A stretch of 64,000 nucleotides of DNA. Origin: an uncultured Aquimarina sp. (GTDB taxonomy: Bacteria; Bacteroidota; Bacteroidia; Flavobacteriales; Flavobacteriaceae). The position numbers and the translations under genes were made by a program. The notes beneath the pieces were generated by a model. It was not told the DNA's origin, did not search any database, and saw nothing but the letters and a program-made list of their open reading frames with translations. The stretch covers positions 682,001 to 746,000 of the forward strand of contig NZ_CANLMP010000001.1 of assembly GCF_947492405.1 (NCBI RefSeq), written 5' to 3'. Shown piece by piece: positions 1 to 8,120 of this stretch (its first letter is position 1; each line of letters starts with the position of its first letter).

Positions 1-1055
1 ATGTATCTGGTTCTATGGATCAAGCTAATAAATTACCATTGTTAAAAAGAGCTTTTAAATTATTAGTAAATCAATTAAGAGAAAAAGATAAGGTTTCTAT
101 TGTAGTTTATGCAGGAGCTGCCGGAATGGTATTAAAACCTACTTCTGGAATAAATAAAAATGAAATTAATCAGGCGTTAGATAATCTCGATGCAGGAGGC
201 TCTACTGCTGGAGGAGCAGGTATCGAACTTGCTTATAAAATTGCTCAGAAAAACTTTATAAAAAACGGAAATAACCGAGTAATTCTTGCTACCGATGGTG
301 ATTTTAATGTAGGTATGAGTAGTGATAAGGATATGAAAACGTTGATAGAAGAAAAGCGTAAATCTGGAGTATTTCTAACCTGTCTAGGCTTTGGTATGAA
401 TAATTATAAAGATAGCAAATTAGAAACCTTGGCAGATAAAGGTAATGGGAATCATGCATATATTGACACGATGCAGGAAGCACAAAGAGTATTAGGAAAA
501 GAATTTGGAGGAACACTGTACACAATAGCAAAAGATGTTAAGATTCAGGTAGAATTTAATCCGGCAAAAGTACAGGCATATCGCCTTATAGGATATGAAA
601 ACAGGTTATTGGCTGATGAAGATTTTGTAGATGATACAAAAGATGCTGGCGAATTAGGTAGCGGGCATACAGTTACTGCCTTGTACGAAGTAATTCCTGT
701 AGGTGTTAGAAGTGATTATATTAACGAAATTCCAGATCTAAAATATACTAACTCTGAAATCAATAAAAATTTTGGAGATGAATTGCTAACGGTAAAATTT
801 AGATACAAAAGACCACAAGAAAGTAAAAGTATTGAAATGATACACATACTAAAAACAGGAGAAAACAAAGTTTCTAAGGATTTTAGTTTTGCAGCTTCGG
901 TAGCTTGGTTTGGAATGAAAATTAGAAAATCAAAATATATAAATAATGACCAAATAAAAGATATCGTCACTTTGGCAGAAGAAAATAGAGCAGTAGATAA
1001 TCAGGGATATAGAGCAGAGTTTGTCAGATTAATGAATAGTTATCAGACATTATAA
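1..1055 (+). CDS. von Willebrand factor A domain protein, YfbK-like (5' end missing)
   Basis: The gene enters from the left edge; its reading frame is open from base 3, and the first bases read VSGS, so with the preceding codon the sequence is the DxSGS metal-ion-dependent adhesion site of a VWA domain. A second VWA-type motif, ATDGDFN, follows about 90 residues later, and GGSTAGGAGI lies between them. After the VWA domain comes a C-terminal region resembling the DUF3520 segment of YfbK-type proteins, ending near MNSYQTL. The N-terminus, where relatives often carry a signal peptide and a CarboxypepD_reg-like or plug segment, is outside the window. The family probably acts in the envelope; its substrate is unknown. 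A hairpin terminator follows directly. Confidence 0.85.
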   Translation, partial: VSGSMDQANKLPLLKRAFKLLVNQLREKDKVSIVVYAGAAGMVLKPTSGINKNEINQALDNLDAGGSTAGGAGIELAYKIAQKNFIKNGNNRVILATDGDFNVGMSSDKDMKTLIEEKRKSGVFLTCLGFGMNNYKDSKLETLADKGNGNHAYIDTMQEAQRVLGKEFGGTLYTIAKDVKIQVEFNPAKVQAYRLIGYENRLLADEDFVDDTKDAGELGSGHTVTALYEVIPVGVRSDYINEIPDLKYTNSEINKNFGDELLTVKFRYKRPQESKSIEMIHILKTGENKVSKDFSFAASVAWFGMKIRKSKYINNDQIKDIVTLAEENRAVDNQGYRAEFVRLMNSYQTL

Positions 1056-1080
1056 TATAGTTTGTTGAGTTTGATTAGTA

Positions 1081-1118
1081 AAGAGACATTAGCAAAGCAT
1101 TGCAGGTGTCTCTTTTTT
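1081..1118 (+). terminator. Rho-independent terminator after the VWA gene
   Basis: The inverted repeat AAGAGACA (1081-1088) and TGTCTCTT (1107-1114) is followed by a run of T residues. It lies 26 bases after the stop codon of the VWA gene and upstream of the next plus-strand gene. Confidence 0.8.
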
Positions 1119-1153
1119 GTGATACTTTTATTCGAACTTAATGAATCACACAA

Positions 1154-2476
1154 ATGAAAAAATTACTTGTTCTTACCTTACTTATTATTACAAGCATATC
1201 CAATGCGCAAATCCTTCCGGAACGGGATCGTGCTGATGTAATTGATCAAATCCTTTCTGATAGGTTTAATAACCTGTTACCTCAGCTTATGGATCGAACG
1301 GATTTCGATATGTGGATATTGATTTCGAGGGAATATAATGAAGATCCGGTTCTTAGAACCATGCTTCCTGCCAAGTGGCTTAATGCCAGAAGGAGAACCA
1401 TTCTTGTTTTCTATAGGGATAAAGAAAAAAATACTATCGAGCATTTAGCTGTAGCAAGGTATAATGTAGGTAAGAATATTGATTCTGCTTGGGATAAAGA
1501 GAAACAACCAGATCAATGGAAAGCACTTATGGATATAATTACAAAAAGAGATCCTAAAAAAATTGCTGTTAATTATTCTAAACATTTTGGTATTGTAGAT
1601 GGTATTGTAAAAACTGATTATGAAGAGTTCATGAAAGAACTTCCAGAGAATTACCAGTCTAGAGTTACTTCTGCAGAGAAATTGGCAATTGCCTGGATAG
1701 AGACTAGAACCGAACAAGAAATGGAATTATATAAAGAATTGGTTCAAACTACACATGATATTATAGCAGAGGCATTTAGTACAAAGGTTATTAAGCCAGG
1801 AACTACTACTACTGACGATGTCGTTTGGTGGTTACGTCAGAAAGTTACCGATTTAGGGTTGAAAACCTGGTTTCACCCAACAGTAGATATTCAAAGAGCT
1901 GGGGAGAAATTAGAAAGCCATATCACTTCCTTTTCCAATAGACCAGATAAGAAGATTATTCGCAAAGGAGATTTAATTCATTGCGATTTCGGAATTACAT
2001 ATTTACGTTTGAATACAGATTGTCAGCAGCACGCATATATCCTTAATAATGAAGAAATGGTTCCTCCAGAATTTCTTACTAAGGCTTTTTCTGACGGAAA
2101 TCGTGTTCAGGATATTTTTACTGCAAATTTTGAAACCGGAAAAACTGGAAATCAGATTTTATTAAAATCATTAGAAGAGGGCAGAGCAGAAGGATTAAAG
2201 CCAGCAATATACACACACCCTTTAGGCTTGTATGGACATTCTTCTGGTACAACTTTAGGTATGTGGGATTCTCAAGGAGGTGTTCCTGTTAATGGCGATT
2301 ATCCACTATATGAAAACACAGTGTATGCGATAGAATTGAATACAACAGTAACATTGCCAGAATGGAATAAGGATATTAGAATTATGTTGGAAGAAGCAGG
2401 TTTCTGGGGGAAAGACGGTTTTAAATATGTAAATAAAAGACAAACCGAATTAATTACTATTCCAAAAAGAAAATAG
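1154..2476 (+). CDS. Secreted M24 family metallopeptidase (Xaa-Pro aminopeptidase fold)
   Basis: A 440-residue protein with a clear signal peptide (residues 1-18, ending SNAQ), so it should be periplasmic or secreted. The C-terminal half has the pita-bread fold ligands: Asp278 in HCDFG, Asp289 in LNTDC, His362 in YGHSSG, Glu394 in AIELN and Glu413 or Glu414 in MLEEAG. These bind the dinuclear metal centre of M24 peptidases. The N-terminal 190 residues would be the creatinase-like domain. Relatives cleave N-terminal X-Pro bonds or act as dipeptidases; the exact substrate cannot be read from the sequence. It stands alone between two terminators. Confidence 0.88.
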   Translation: MKKLLVLTLLIITSISNAQILPERDRADVIDQILSDRFNNLLPQLMDRTDFDMWILISREYNEDPVLRTMLPAKWLNARRRTILVFYRDKEKNTIEHLAVARYNVGKNIDSAWDKEKQPDQWKALMDIITKRDPKKIAVNYSKHFGIVDGIVKTDYEEFMKELPENYQSRVTSAEKLAIAWIETRTEQEMELYKELVQTTHDIIAEAFSTKVIKPGTTTTDDVVWWLRQKVTDLGLKTWFHPTVDIQRAGEKLESHITSFSNRPDKKIIRKGDLIHCDFGITYLRLNTDCQQHAYILNNEEMVPPEFLTKAFSDGNRVQDIFTANFETGKTGNQILLKSLEEGRAEGLKPAIYTHPLGLYGHSSGTTLGMWDSQGGVPVNGDYPLYENTVYAIELNTTVTLPEWNKDIRIMLEEAGFWGKDGFKYVNKRQTELITIPKRK

Positions 2477-2488
2477 ATCTGAAAATTA

Positions 2489-2544
2489 TTGTTTTACTAA
2501 GGAATCTTACTAGCTAAACCTTAAAAGATTCCTTAGTAAAACAA
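2489..2544. terminator. Long perfect inverted repeat between convergent genes
   Basis: A 20-base perfect inverted repeat (2489-2508 with 2525-2544) around a 16-base loop sits between the stop of the M24 peptidase gene and the stop of the minus-strand Gly-Gly peptide gene. The position fits a bidirectional terminator, although neither side has a long T-tract and the stem is longer than usual. Confidence 0.6.
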
Positions 2545-2559
2545 GTATTCACTTTCTTA

Positions 2560-2748
2560 TTAGAAAGCACATAAATCATCAATAACAAAACCATTAATTA
2601 CCACTCCACAGGGACCGCAAGGACAGTCATTATCGGAAAAACATTCTTGAAAAATAGGACATATTGGAGAGAACCCTCCATTAATTTCCTGTTGTTCTGT
2701 TTTGTTAATGATCGAAACTCCTTCTAAATTTAAAATGCTTTTTTTCAT
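2560..2748 (-). CDS. Cys-rich small peptide with double-glycine leader (candidate RiPP or bacteriocin-like precursor)
   Basis: A 62-residue peptide. Residues 1-25 look like the leader found on many Bacteroidetes bacteriocin-like and natural-product precursors: MKKSILNLEGV, a Lys/Glu/Gln-rich helix, then INGG at the expected cleavage point. The remaining 37 residues hold six cysteines, four of them in a C-x5-C-x-C-x2-C-G cluster, then a hydrophobic stretch and LCAF at the end. A broken paralogue at 6251-6448 keeps the same Cys spacing. Export and cleavage by a C39-type peptidase transporter would be expected, but none is encoded nearby. No modification enzyme is adjacent, so disulphides are the simplest assumption. 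Function is inferred from the leader only. Confidence 0.72.
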   Translation of the reverse strand: MKKSILNLEGVSIINKTEQQEINGGFSPICPIFQECFSDNDCPCGPCGVVINGFVIDDLCAF

Positions 2749-2985
2749 TTGTATATATATTTAAGGTTAATAATTACAAGACAAAAAATATTGCATTTCA
2801 ATCAATAAGTTATTAGTAACTTGTTGTCCTTTTAATTTTAAAGTATATTAAAAAGGATACTATTTTTCCATTTACACATTGACATTATATCAAAATAATT
2901 ATGTCAATAATCTCTAAATTAAATAAAATAAATTCCCCACATCTGTTTTCTGTGTTTTTATCATTTTTTTAATAAAATTGTAGGT

Positions 2986-3020
2986 AAAAAAAACATCCGT
3001 AAAATATGCTTTTACGGATG
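2986..3020 (-). terminator. Rho-independent terminator of the 3047-3847 lipoprotein gene
   Basis: Stem CATCCGTAAAA (2994-3004) with TTTTACGGATG (3010-3020) and a 5-base loop. Read on the minus strand it is followed by a U-run (complement of the A-run at 2986-2993). It lies just past the stop codon of the minus-strand lipoprotein gene. Confidence 0.85.
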
Positions 3021-3046
3021 CTTTATTAAGATTTCCAGATTTATGT

Positions 3047-3847
3047 CTATAGATCAATCTCTTCCGTAGTTCCATCAGGATAGGTTACTGTTGCCTTATT
3101 ATCACAAGTACCATCTCCATAATTGATAGAAGCACTTAAGGCATTCTTAGTCATTACTAAAGTTCCAGTAGTAATATATCCACAGCTTAGAGTACCTTCT
3201 AGAGCTGGATCAGTTGATAATGAATACGTATCTGCATTTAGAGTTACGGTCCAGTTTCCACTTAGAGTATATGCTGCATCAGAAGTACCAAGACCAGTAA
3301 TTGTATAGGTTTTAGTTCCTTGTTCTGAAGCAGTAGTTCCATCTGCTAAAGTAATTGATAAATCAGAAGTAACTGTGTACGTAAAACTTCCTCCATCAGT
3401 TGTATCTAGAGAGTACGATGTACTCTTACTACCATTAATGGAATTACCTGCGTAGGTTAAATTATCAAAAGTAATAGACGTAGAAACAGTGTTATTTTCT
3501 ATAACTATAGCTACATTCATAGAACCACTAATCGTTTCACCGTCTTCAGTGGTGCAATCTGTAAAAGTAAGTGTATATCCTGTATCAGTAACACTAAAAT
3601 CTGCACAACCGGGTCTGTTAAATTTTGAAGAAATTTCAGCACTTGATCTGTTCATTGAGATGTTATCTAATGTCAGATCATCGATAAAATTAGAAATTTC
3701 TTCTACTTCTAAACTTTTCATTACATCTTCCTGAGTAATCTCAGAAGATACATTGTTATTACTATCATCGTCGCTACAACTCACTATAAATAGTGAGGCC
3801 ATTATAGCAATGCTTAATACTTTAATTTTAAAAAATGGTTTGTTCAT
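3047..3847 (-). CDS. Lipoprotein of unknown function, beta-rich
   Basis: 266 residues with a lipoprotein signal peptide; the lipobox is FIVSC (Cys near residue 24) followed by an Asp/Ser/Asn-rich linker (SDDDSNNN) of the kind seen in outer-membrane or surface lipoproteins of Bacteroidetes. The mature part is rich in Thr, Ser, Gly and Asp, with alternating hydrophobic residues and repeated short strands, suggesting a beta-sandwich or beta-helix. I do not recognise a named domain. Cysteines near residues 80, 97, 222 and 248 could form disulphides. It has its own terminator and no operon partner. Confidence 0.75.
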   Translation of the reverse strand: MNKPFFKIKVLSIAIMASLFIVSCSDDDSNNNVSSEITQEDVMKSLEVEEISNFIDDLTLDNISMNRSSAEISSKFNRPGCADFSVTDTGYTLTFTDCTTEDGETISGSMNVAIVIENNTVSTSITFDNLTYAGNSINGSKSTSYSLDTTDGGSFTYTVTSDLSITLADGTTASEQGTKTYTITGLGTSDAAYTLSGNWTVTLNADTYSLSTDPALEGTLSCGYITTGTLVMTKNALSASINYGDGTCDNKATVTYPDGTTEEIDL

Positions 3848-4107
3848 TGTTTTGCTTTTATTAGTTCTAATTATGTAACTAAATAAGTTTTATTTTAGTA
3901 TATAAACCATTATTATTTTATGATATCAAACCACTAAAAAGACTCTACTATTCTCTTATAAACCCCTTAGTGTAATGATGTTCGTTATTAGATTATTAAT
4001 GCCCGAGATGTGTTTTTATAATTGACAAGAAGTAATGTTTAAACTTTCATAAGGGAAAACTACAGTTCCTTGTTCATAAGCTAGTAGATAGCTAGTTTTG
4101 TTATTTG

Positions 4108-4521
4108 TTATATACGTATCTCATCTCTATCGAACAGATTTCTATAAGAGCTGATTTTATCAATTTCAAATCTAAAACGATTATTAAATGATAAAAGGTA
4201 GTCGTCTCTATGAATTTTGGGAATTTTCATTTGTCTTGTCTGATTATCATTGATGATGTATTCTCCTAAATATAATCAGGACCAAAACCTCCAAAATAGA
4301 CAGTTACTCTAGGTTTTATCTTGCTTTGTGTTAAATCGTAAAAGCTCTTGATGAACGTTGCATTTAGCGTTTAACAATGCTTATCAATAGGATCGTTGTC
4401 TTCAAAAGTAGGGTTTAGAGTTTTCGAATTTTGAAAAGGATGCTTCTTCTAAAGGTTCTTTTTTACACGAATAGAATATTATAATAGTCAGAATGAATAC
4501 TAAGTTAAGTGCTTTTTTCAT
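4108..4521 (-). pseudogene. Decayed lipoprotein gene (frameshifts and stops)
   Basis: Reading the minus strand from an ATG at 4521 gives a lipoprotein start: a short Lys-Lys N-terminus, a hydrophobic stretch, lipobox FYSC, then KKEPLEEASFSKFENSK. The frame then stops, but coding-like sequence continues in another frame (TLNPTFEDNDPIDKHC, stop, then a segment ending YFGGFGPDYI). It resumes in a third frame as EYIINDNQTRQMKIPKI and ends with NLFDRDEIRI before a stop at 4108. At least two frame changes and one further in-frame stop are needed to join these. The joined product would be about 135 residues, in line with the neighbouring small lipoproteins. I do not recognise its family. Confidence 0.65.
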
Positions 4522-4659
4522 AATGTTTGATCTATTTTTAATTTTATTAGTAGCAAATTAATAACGGAATAGTCAGGAGAAGAGCTACAGTTTTCTACTT
4601 TGCCTGTAGCTCAACCTCCTCAGAAATAAATTTAATTTGTATGCTCTTTTCGATAAAAC

Positions 4660-5286
4660 TTATGGACAAATAGGATCACAAGGAGGCTCATCTATGTCGA
4701 CAATATCTCTAGGTCTTCTTACGGTTCTGCCATCAGCCCATTTTCTAGCTTCAGGATTTACAACCCATATTCTTAAACCATTTTGTGCAAACTGTTGTCT
4801 TTCAAATGACGATCGTAAGCGTATGGACATCGTATCATCTCCATTAGGAGATATGTTTATTTGTCTATCAGATCCTCTATAGGTACCAATAATACTTTGG
4901 CCAGTCGTAGTTCGAATATCTATATAAGCATTCGGTTCAAAATTATCCCCAACAATCCAAATACAGTAATTGTCATCACATCCAGCACCAACTCTAAAGA
5001 TTTTTGGAGTTCCATTTTTTTGAACTAACGCAGCATTAAACCCGCCAGGAAATAAATTGTAATTAGGACATCCATTAACATTTAAATACTGTACAAGTTC
5101 AAAACCTGGAGGAATTCCTTGGATAGAGCATACGATTGAAAATTCATCTCCACTTTTTTCAGAGTTTAGTTCGGTGATTTCTTCTATAGATTGTTCATTT
5201 TCTATAAAGATATCTTCTTTAGGTTGGCAACTTATTACTATAAAAAACATTAGCAATAAACACCATAGATTAAAACATTTTTTCAT
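4660..5286 (-). CDS. Lipoprotein of unknown function
   Basis: 208 residues. The signal peptide (residues 1-19) ends in lipobox FIVISC; a Glu/Ser-rich tether follows. The mature domain has paired cysteines (around residues 53, 73, 104 and 108) and ends with PPCDPICP, a Cys-Pro-rich tail that could form a terminal disulphide. No recognised domain. It is followed 37 bases upstream on the same strand by another small lipoprotein gene (5324-5866). The two share general design (lipobox, acidic tether, compact beta-rich domain) but I see no convincing sequence identity. They may be co-transcribed. Confidence 0.72.
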   Translation of the reverse strand: MKKCFNLWCLLLMFFIVISCQPKEDIFIENEQSIEEITELNSEKSGDEFSIVCSIQGIPPGFELVQYLNVNGCPNYNLFPGGFNAALVQKNGTPKIFRVGAGCDDNYCIWIVGDNFEPNAYIDIRTTTGQSIIGTYRGSDRQINISPNGDDTMSIRLRSSFERQQFAQNGLRIWVVNPEARKWADGRTVRRPRDIVDIDEPPCDPICP

Positions 5287-5323
5287 GAGTATGATTTTTT
5301 GTATTTATAATGAATTATGAATT

Positions 5324-5866
5324 TTAATAATTCGTGTTCCCTATGTTATTATTACATTGAGCAGGGAAATCAAAACTTAGGTTGTTAAAGTTCGCTTGCC
5401 CCGAAACTATGTTTCTGGCACCTAAATTTCTTTCAATACCATATTGCGGACCAAGAAACATAAACACAGAATTGGTATAAAAATCGCCATCATTATTTGG
5501 GAGTATTCGAACTCTAAATTTATCAGGATCGCTAAATTCTGCACCTAATACGTAAAAACTGAAAGGTTTATCGTGACGCACGGTTCTTTGCATTGCCTGA
5601 AAGCAAGATCCATCACCATTTGGACAGTAATCTAAAATAAAAGTTCCGGTTCGTGAAGCTGGATTAGCCTCTGTTAGATTTAGTACAAATTGAAATCTAA
5701 CTCTGCCTTTAAAACTATTACAGTATCCAAACCATTTTGCATTAGTTTCTGTATCTAATTCTTCTTTTACAATGAGTTGTTCATCCAAATTCTCAATACT
5801 TTCTTGTTCACAGGAAAAGAAGATTGTTGTAATAGCGATAAATAATAAAATTAATATTTTTTTCAT
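5324..5866 (-). CDS. Lipoprotein of unknown function
   Basis: 180 residues with lipobox IFFSC at residues 15-19 and an acidic tether (EQESIENLDEQ). The mature part contains FKGRVRFQFVLNL, a Cys pair around residues 90-97 (YCPNGDGSCFQ) and a beta-rich C-terminus. No domain recognised. It lies directly upstream, in transcription order, of the 4660-5286 lipoprotein gene and probably shares its transcript. Both belong to a block of strain-variable, minus-strand lipoproteins that also contains pseudogenes. Confidence 0.72.
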   Translation of the reverse strand: MKKILILLFIAITTIFFSCEQESIENLDEQLIVKEELDTETNAKWFGYCNSFKGRVRFQFVLNLTEANPASRTGTFILDYCPNGDGSCFQAMQRTVRHDKPFSFYVLGAEFSDPDKFRVRILPNNDGDFYTNSVFMFLGPQYGIERNLGARNIVSGQANFNNLSFDFPAQCNNNIGNTNY

Positions 5867-6030
5867 TGTTTGATTTGTATTAAAATTTAAACTTCTAATG
5901 ACTTTTTGATAGTTTTTAATAAGTCATTATTCTAATTAAAAAAAGATTGTTTAATAAAATGATTTAAGATTCTGCCGGTCAGAAAACAATTGTAAAACTA
6001 TAAGTAAAAGCCTGATAACAAAAGGGAAGA

Positions 6031-6056
6031 AGTGTCAGTTTTATAAAATTGACACT
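6031..6056. repeat. Near-perfect 26-bp palindrome in an otherwise empty spacer
   Basis: AGTGTCA (6031-6037) pairs with TGACACT (6050-6056), and the A/T centre is also self-complementary apart from G-T positions. It sits in the 384-base spacer between the lipoprotein gene starting at 5866 and the broken peptide gene at 6251, which otherwise holds only the hairpin at 6186-6225. It could be a regulator site or a remnant; nothing in the sequence decides. Confidence 0.35.
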
Positions 6057-6185
6057 ATAAATAGATTGTATTTTGAGTTTTTTTGAGAATGGTTTGTGTT
6101 ACGAATATGCTATAAAAGCTTGAAGCAATTAGAATGTGTTTTAGATGCTGTTTTTTTATGGTGTAAGATCAATTTTTGAGCAAAT

Positions 6186-6225
6186 AAAAATACCAAACTT
6201 ATCAATAATAAGTTTGGTGTTTTTT
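6186..6225. terminator. Bidirectional-looking terminator downstream of the broken peptide gene
   Basis: Stem ACCAAACTTAT (6192-6202) with ATAAGTTTGGT (6208-6218), loop CAATA, T-run 6220-6225 on the plus strand and an A-run 6186-6190 that gives a U-run on the minus strand. It lies just downstream of the minus-strand pseudogene at 6251-6448 and most likely was its terminator. Confidence 0.75.
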
Positions 6226-6250
6226 CAGGTAGAATGTTTTTTTTAACCAA

Positions 6251-6448
6251 TTAATAAGCACATATACCAACTAAAATATTTTGTCCATTAAAAGTAATTG
6301 TGACTCCACACGTAGAACAATGACAATCGCTATCCGAACGACATTAGAATAATGATGGTTGACGATCAAAAAATCCTCCATTAATGGATTTTTGATCTTT
6401 TTTTGATAGAATTTTTGCGTCACTTAAATTTGAAATTCGATTTTTCAT
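6251..6448 (-). pseudogene. Broken paralogue of the Cys-rich Gly-Gly peptide (in-frame stop)
   Basis: From an ATG at 6448 the minus strand reads a Gly-Gly leader: MKNRISNLSDAKILSK, then KDQKSINGG. The next nine residues are followed by a TAA (6344-6346). The frame then continues without interruption to a second stop at 6251, giving CRSDSDCHCSTCG and ending GICAY. This matches the intact peptide at 2560-2748 in leader length, the C-x5-C-x-C-x2-C-G spacing and the C-terminal hydrophobic Cys-Ala-aromatic ending. The stop replaces the residue just before the first cysteine of the cluster. A terminator hairpin survives downstream. It is most simply a recently disabled copy; readthrough or a sequencing error are alternatives. 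Confidence 0.75.
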
Positions 6449-6486
6449 ATAAGTATAGGTTTTAAGATGAATAATTTGAAATAAAG

Positions 6487-7992
6487 TTATTGTTTAATAA
6501 TAGTTCCCGTAGAAGGGTAATACAAGGTGTTATTTCTTCCTAGTAAAAAGGAATAATGATATATTCCATTTGCCCCTCCATTAATTTGACTTGAATATAT
6601 TTTAAATTTAAAATCACCTGTTTCGCTATGGAATTTATTGGTTTGAAACCTCAAAATACCACGTTGATCATAGATACTTAATTTAATATCTGTATTTCTA
6701 TATTTTACCTGATAATTAAATTCTACATATGCAGAAAAAGGATTTGGCGATACCGTAACTAATGTTGGATTTTGATCAGAATCGTTTAAGTTTCGAGGAA
6801 TCCTAAACCGTTTTTCATTGTTGGTTTCGTCAATTTCTTGTACGTCATTATCCGCATCTGCAATGATAATTAAATCTCGACCATGTAATACTAGGGAAAA
6901 ATATTGCCAGGTAACTAACGAATTTACGTTATAAGATTCATTAGGTTTTAGAGCAGGTACAGTTCCTCTAGCAACAAATTTTCTTGGATGCTTTTCTACA
7001 TAGAAATCCAGTTTTGATAACTCTGATGTAATGTTGCCTTTATTGGTAATAGTAGTAGACAAGATTACATTATTATCAGGTGTTTTATATACTCTGATAT
7101 CCGAGATTTGTAGCTCTGGTAATACTTTAATAGGATAGAAGTTGTTTGTTTCATCGTTTTCATGAATTGTATTAAGATCGTCAACAACTGCGATAACATA
7201 ATCATCTGAAAACGAATATCCTCGTGGCGGCCCTTGTATTAAAAAAGGTATAGACTCTGTTTCTCCTGTTAATAAAAGTGAAGTCTCTTTTCCATAAACT
7301 TTTTCATCTGTTTCAAGATCAAAAATACTATCTCTAGAAAAATAAACAGAGGTATTAAAATTAGGAGAAAATATATCGCACGGAGCAGCAGGAGCTATGT
7401 TTTTTCCAGAATTGGTTATAATTAAATTTAAATTCAATGTATCAGCTGCATAGTTAACATCAACTCTATTAAAGGAAAGTTCACTGAGATTTTGATTAGA
7501 TACTGTAAATGAAGTGATTATTCTTTGGATTTCCTGGTCATTAGAGTTTGATCCAGATGAAGGATTGGTATCCATTAATCTTGTTGTTAAATCATAACGA
7601 GTGTTTTGTTCTAGATATTCACTTATTATTACAGCGGGGAAATCATTAATGAACCTATTTCCTGGGCCTATCGGAGGGATGACTATCGGATCTAAACCTC
7701 CAGATGTATAGGGCACAATGGGGTTCATTTCAAAATCAACTTCTAACCCAGTCTTAAGTTGTGATGAATTGTTTTGAGTAATAACCCTAACGTAAAGATA
7801 TGGGAAATCAATATTCTCTGGAAATGGAGAAATATATCTCATACTGATTTCTGTATCTTCAATAATAACTTCTATATACAAAGTTTCATCTTGTAAAGTA
7901 GAGATTGTTGATTTAATAGTATTAGATGGATAAGAGAAAATAGCACCAGAATAAAATAGTAGAAATAGTAGTAGTTGGAATATTTTTTTCAT
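6487..7992 (-). CDS. Secreted CARDB-domain protein with type 9 secretion sorting domain
   Basis: 501 residues. The signal peptide covers residues 1-20 (MKKIFQLLLF onwards, ending IFSYP). Residues about 175-290 and 290-395 look like two CARDB-type immunoglobulin-like repeats; each ends with the typical Asp-x-x-x-x-x-x-Glu-x-Asp-Glu-x-Asn-Asn motif (HENDETNNF and QEIDETNNEK). The last 85 residues, starting near VSPNPF, form a T9SS type A sorting domain, which directs secretion across the outer membrane and usually surface attachment. CARDB domains are adhesion-type modules. The TPR-AraC regulator gene next door is on the same strand, 128 bases upstream, and may control it. Confidence 0.85.
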   Translation of the reverse strand: MKKIFQLLLFLLFYSGAIFSYPSNTIKSTISTLQDETLYIEVIIEDTEISMRYISPFPENIDFPYLYVRVITQNNSSQLKTGLEVDFEMNPIVPYTSGGLDPIVIPPIGPGNRFINDFPAVIISEYLEQNTRYDLTTRLMDTNPSSGSNSNDQEIQRIITSFTVSNQNLSELSFNRVDVNYAADTLNLNLIITNSGKNIAPAAPCDIFSPNFNTSVYFSRDSIFDLETDEKVYGKETSLLLTGETESIPFLIQGPPRGYSFSDDYVIAVVDDLNTIHENDETNNFYPIKVLPELQISDIRVYKTPDNNVILSTTITNKGNITSELSKLDFYVEKHPRKFVARGTVPALKPNESYNVNSLVTWQYFSLVLHGRDLIIIADADNDVQEIDETNNEKRFRIPRNLNDSDQNPTLVTVSPNPFSAYVEFNYQVKYRNTDIKLSIYDQRGILRFQTNKFHSETGDFKFKIYSSQINGGANGIYHYSFLLGRNNTLYYPSTGTIIKQ

Positions 7993-8120
7993 AGTGGAGA
8001 AATAATAATTTTAATATAAGATTTGAATGAAAATTTGTAAAAGCTAAAAATAAATGTTCTTATAGAAATTAAACATAACTATATAATCAATTTTATAAAA
8101 ATGATACTTTTTTGTTGTAC

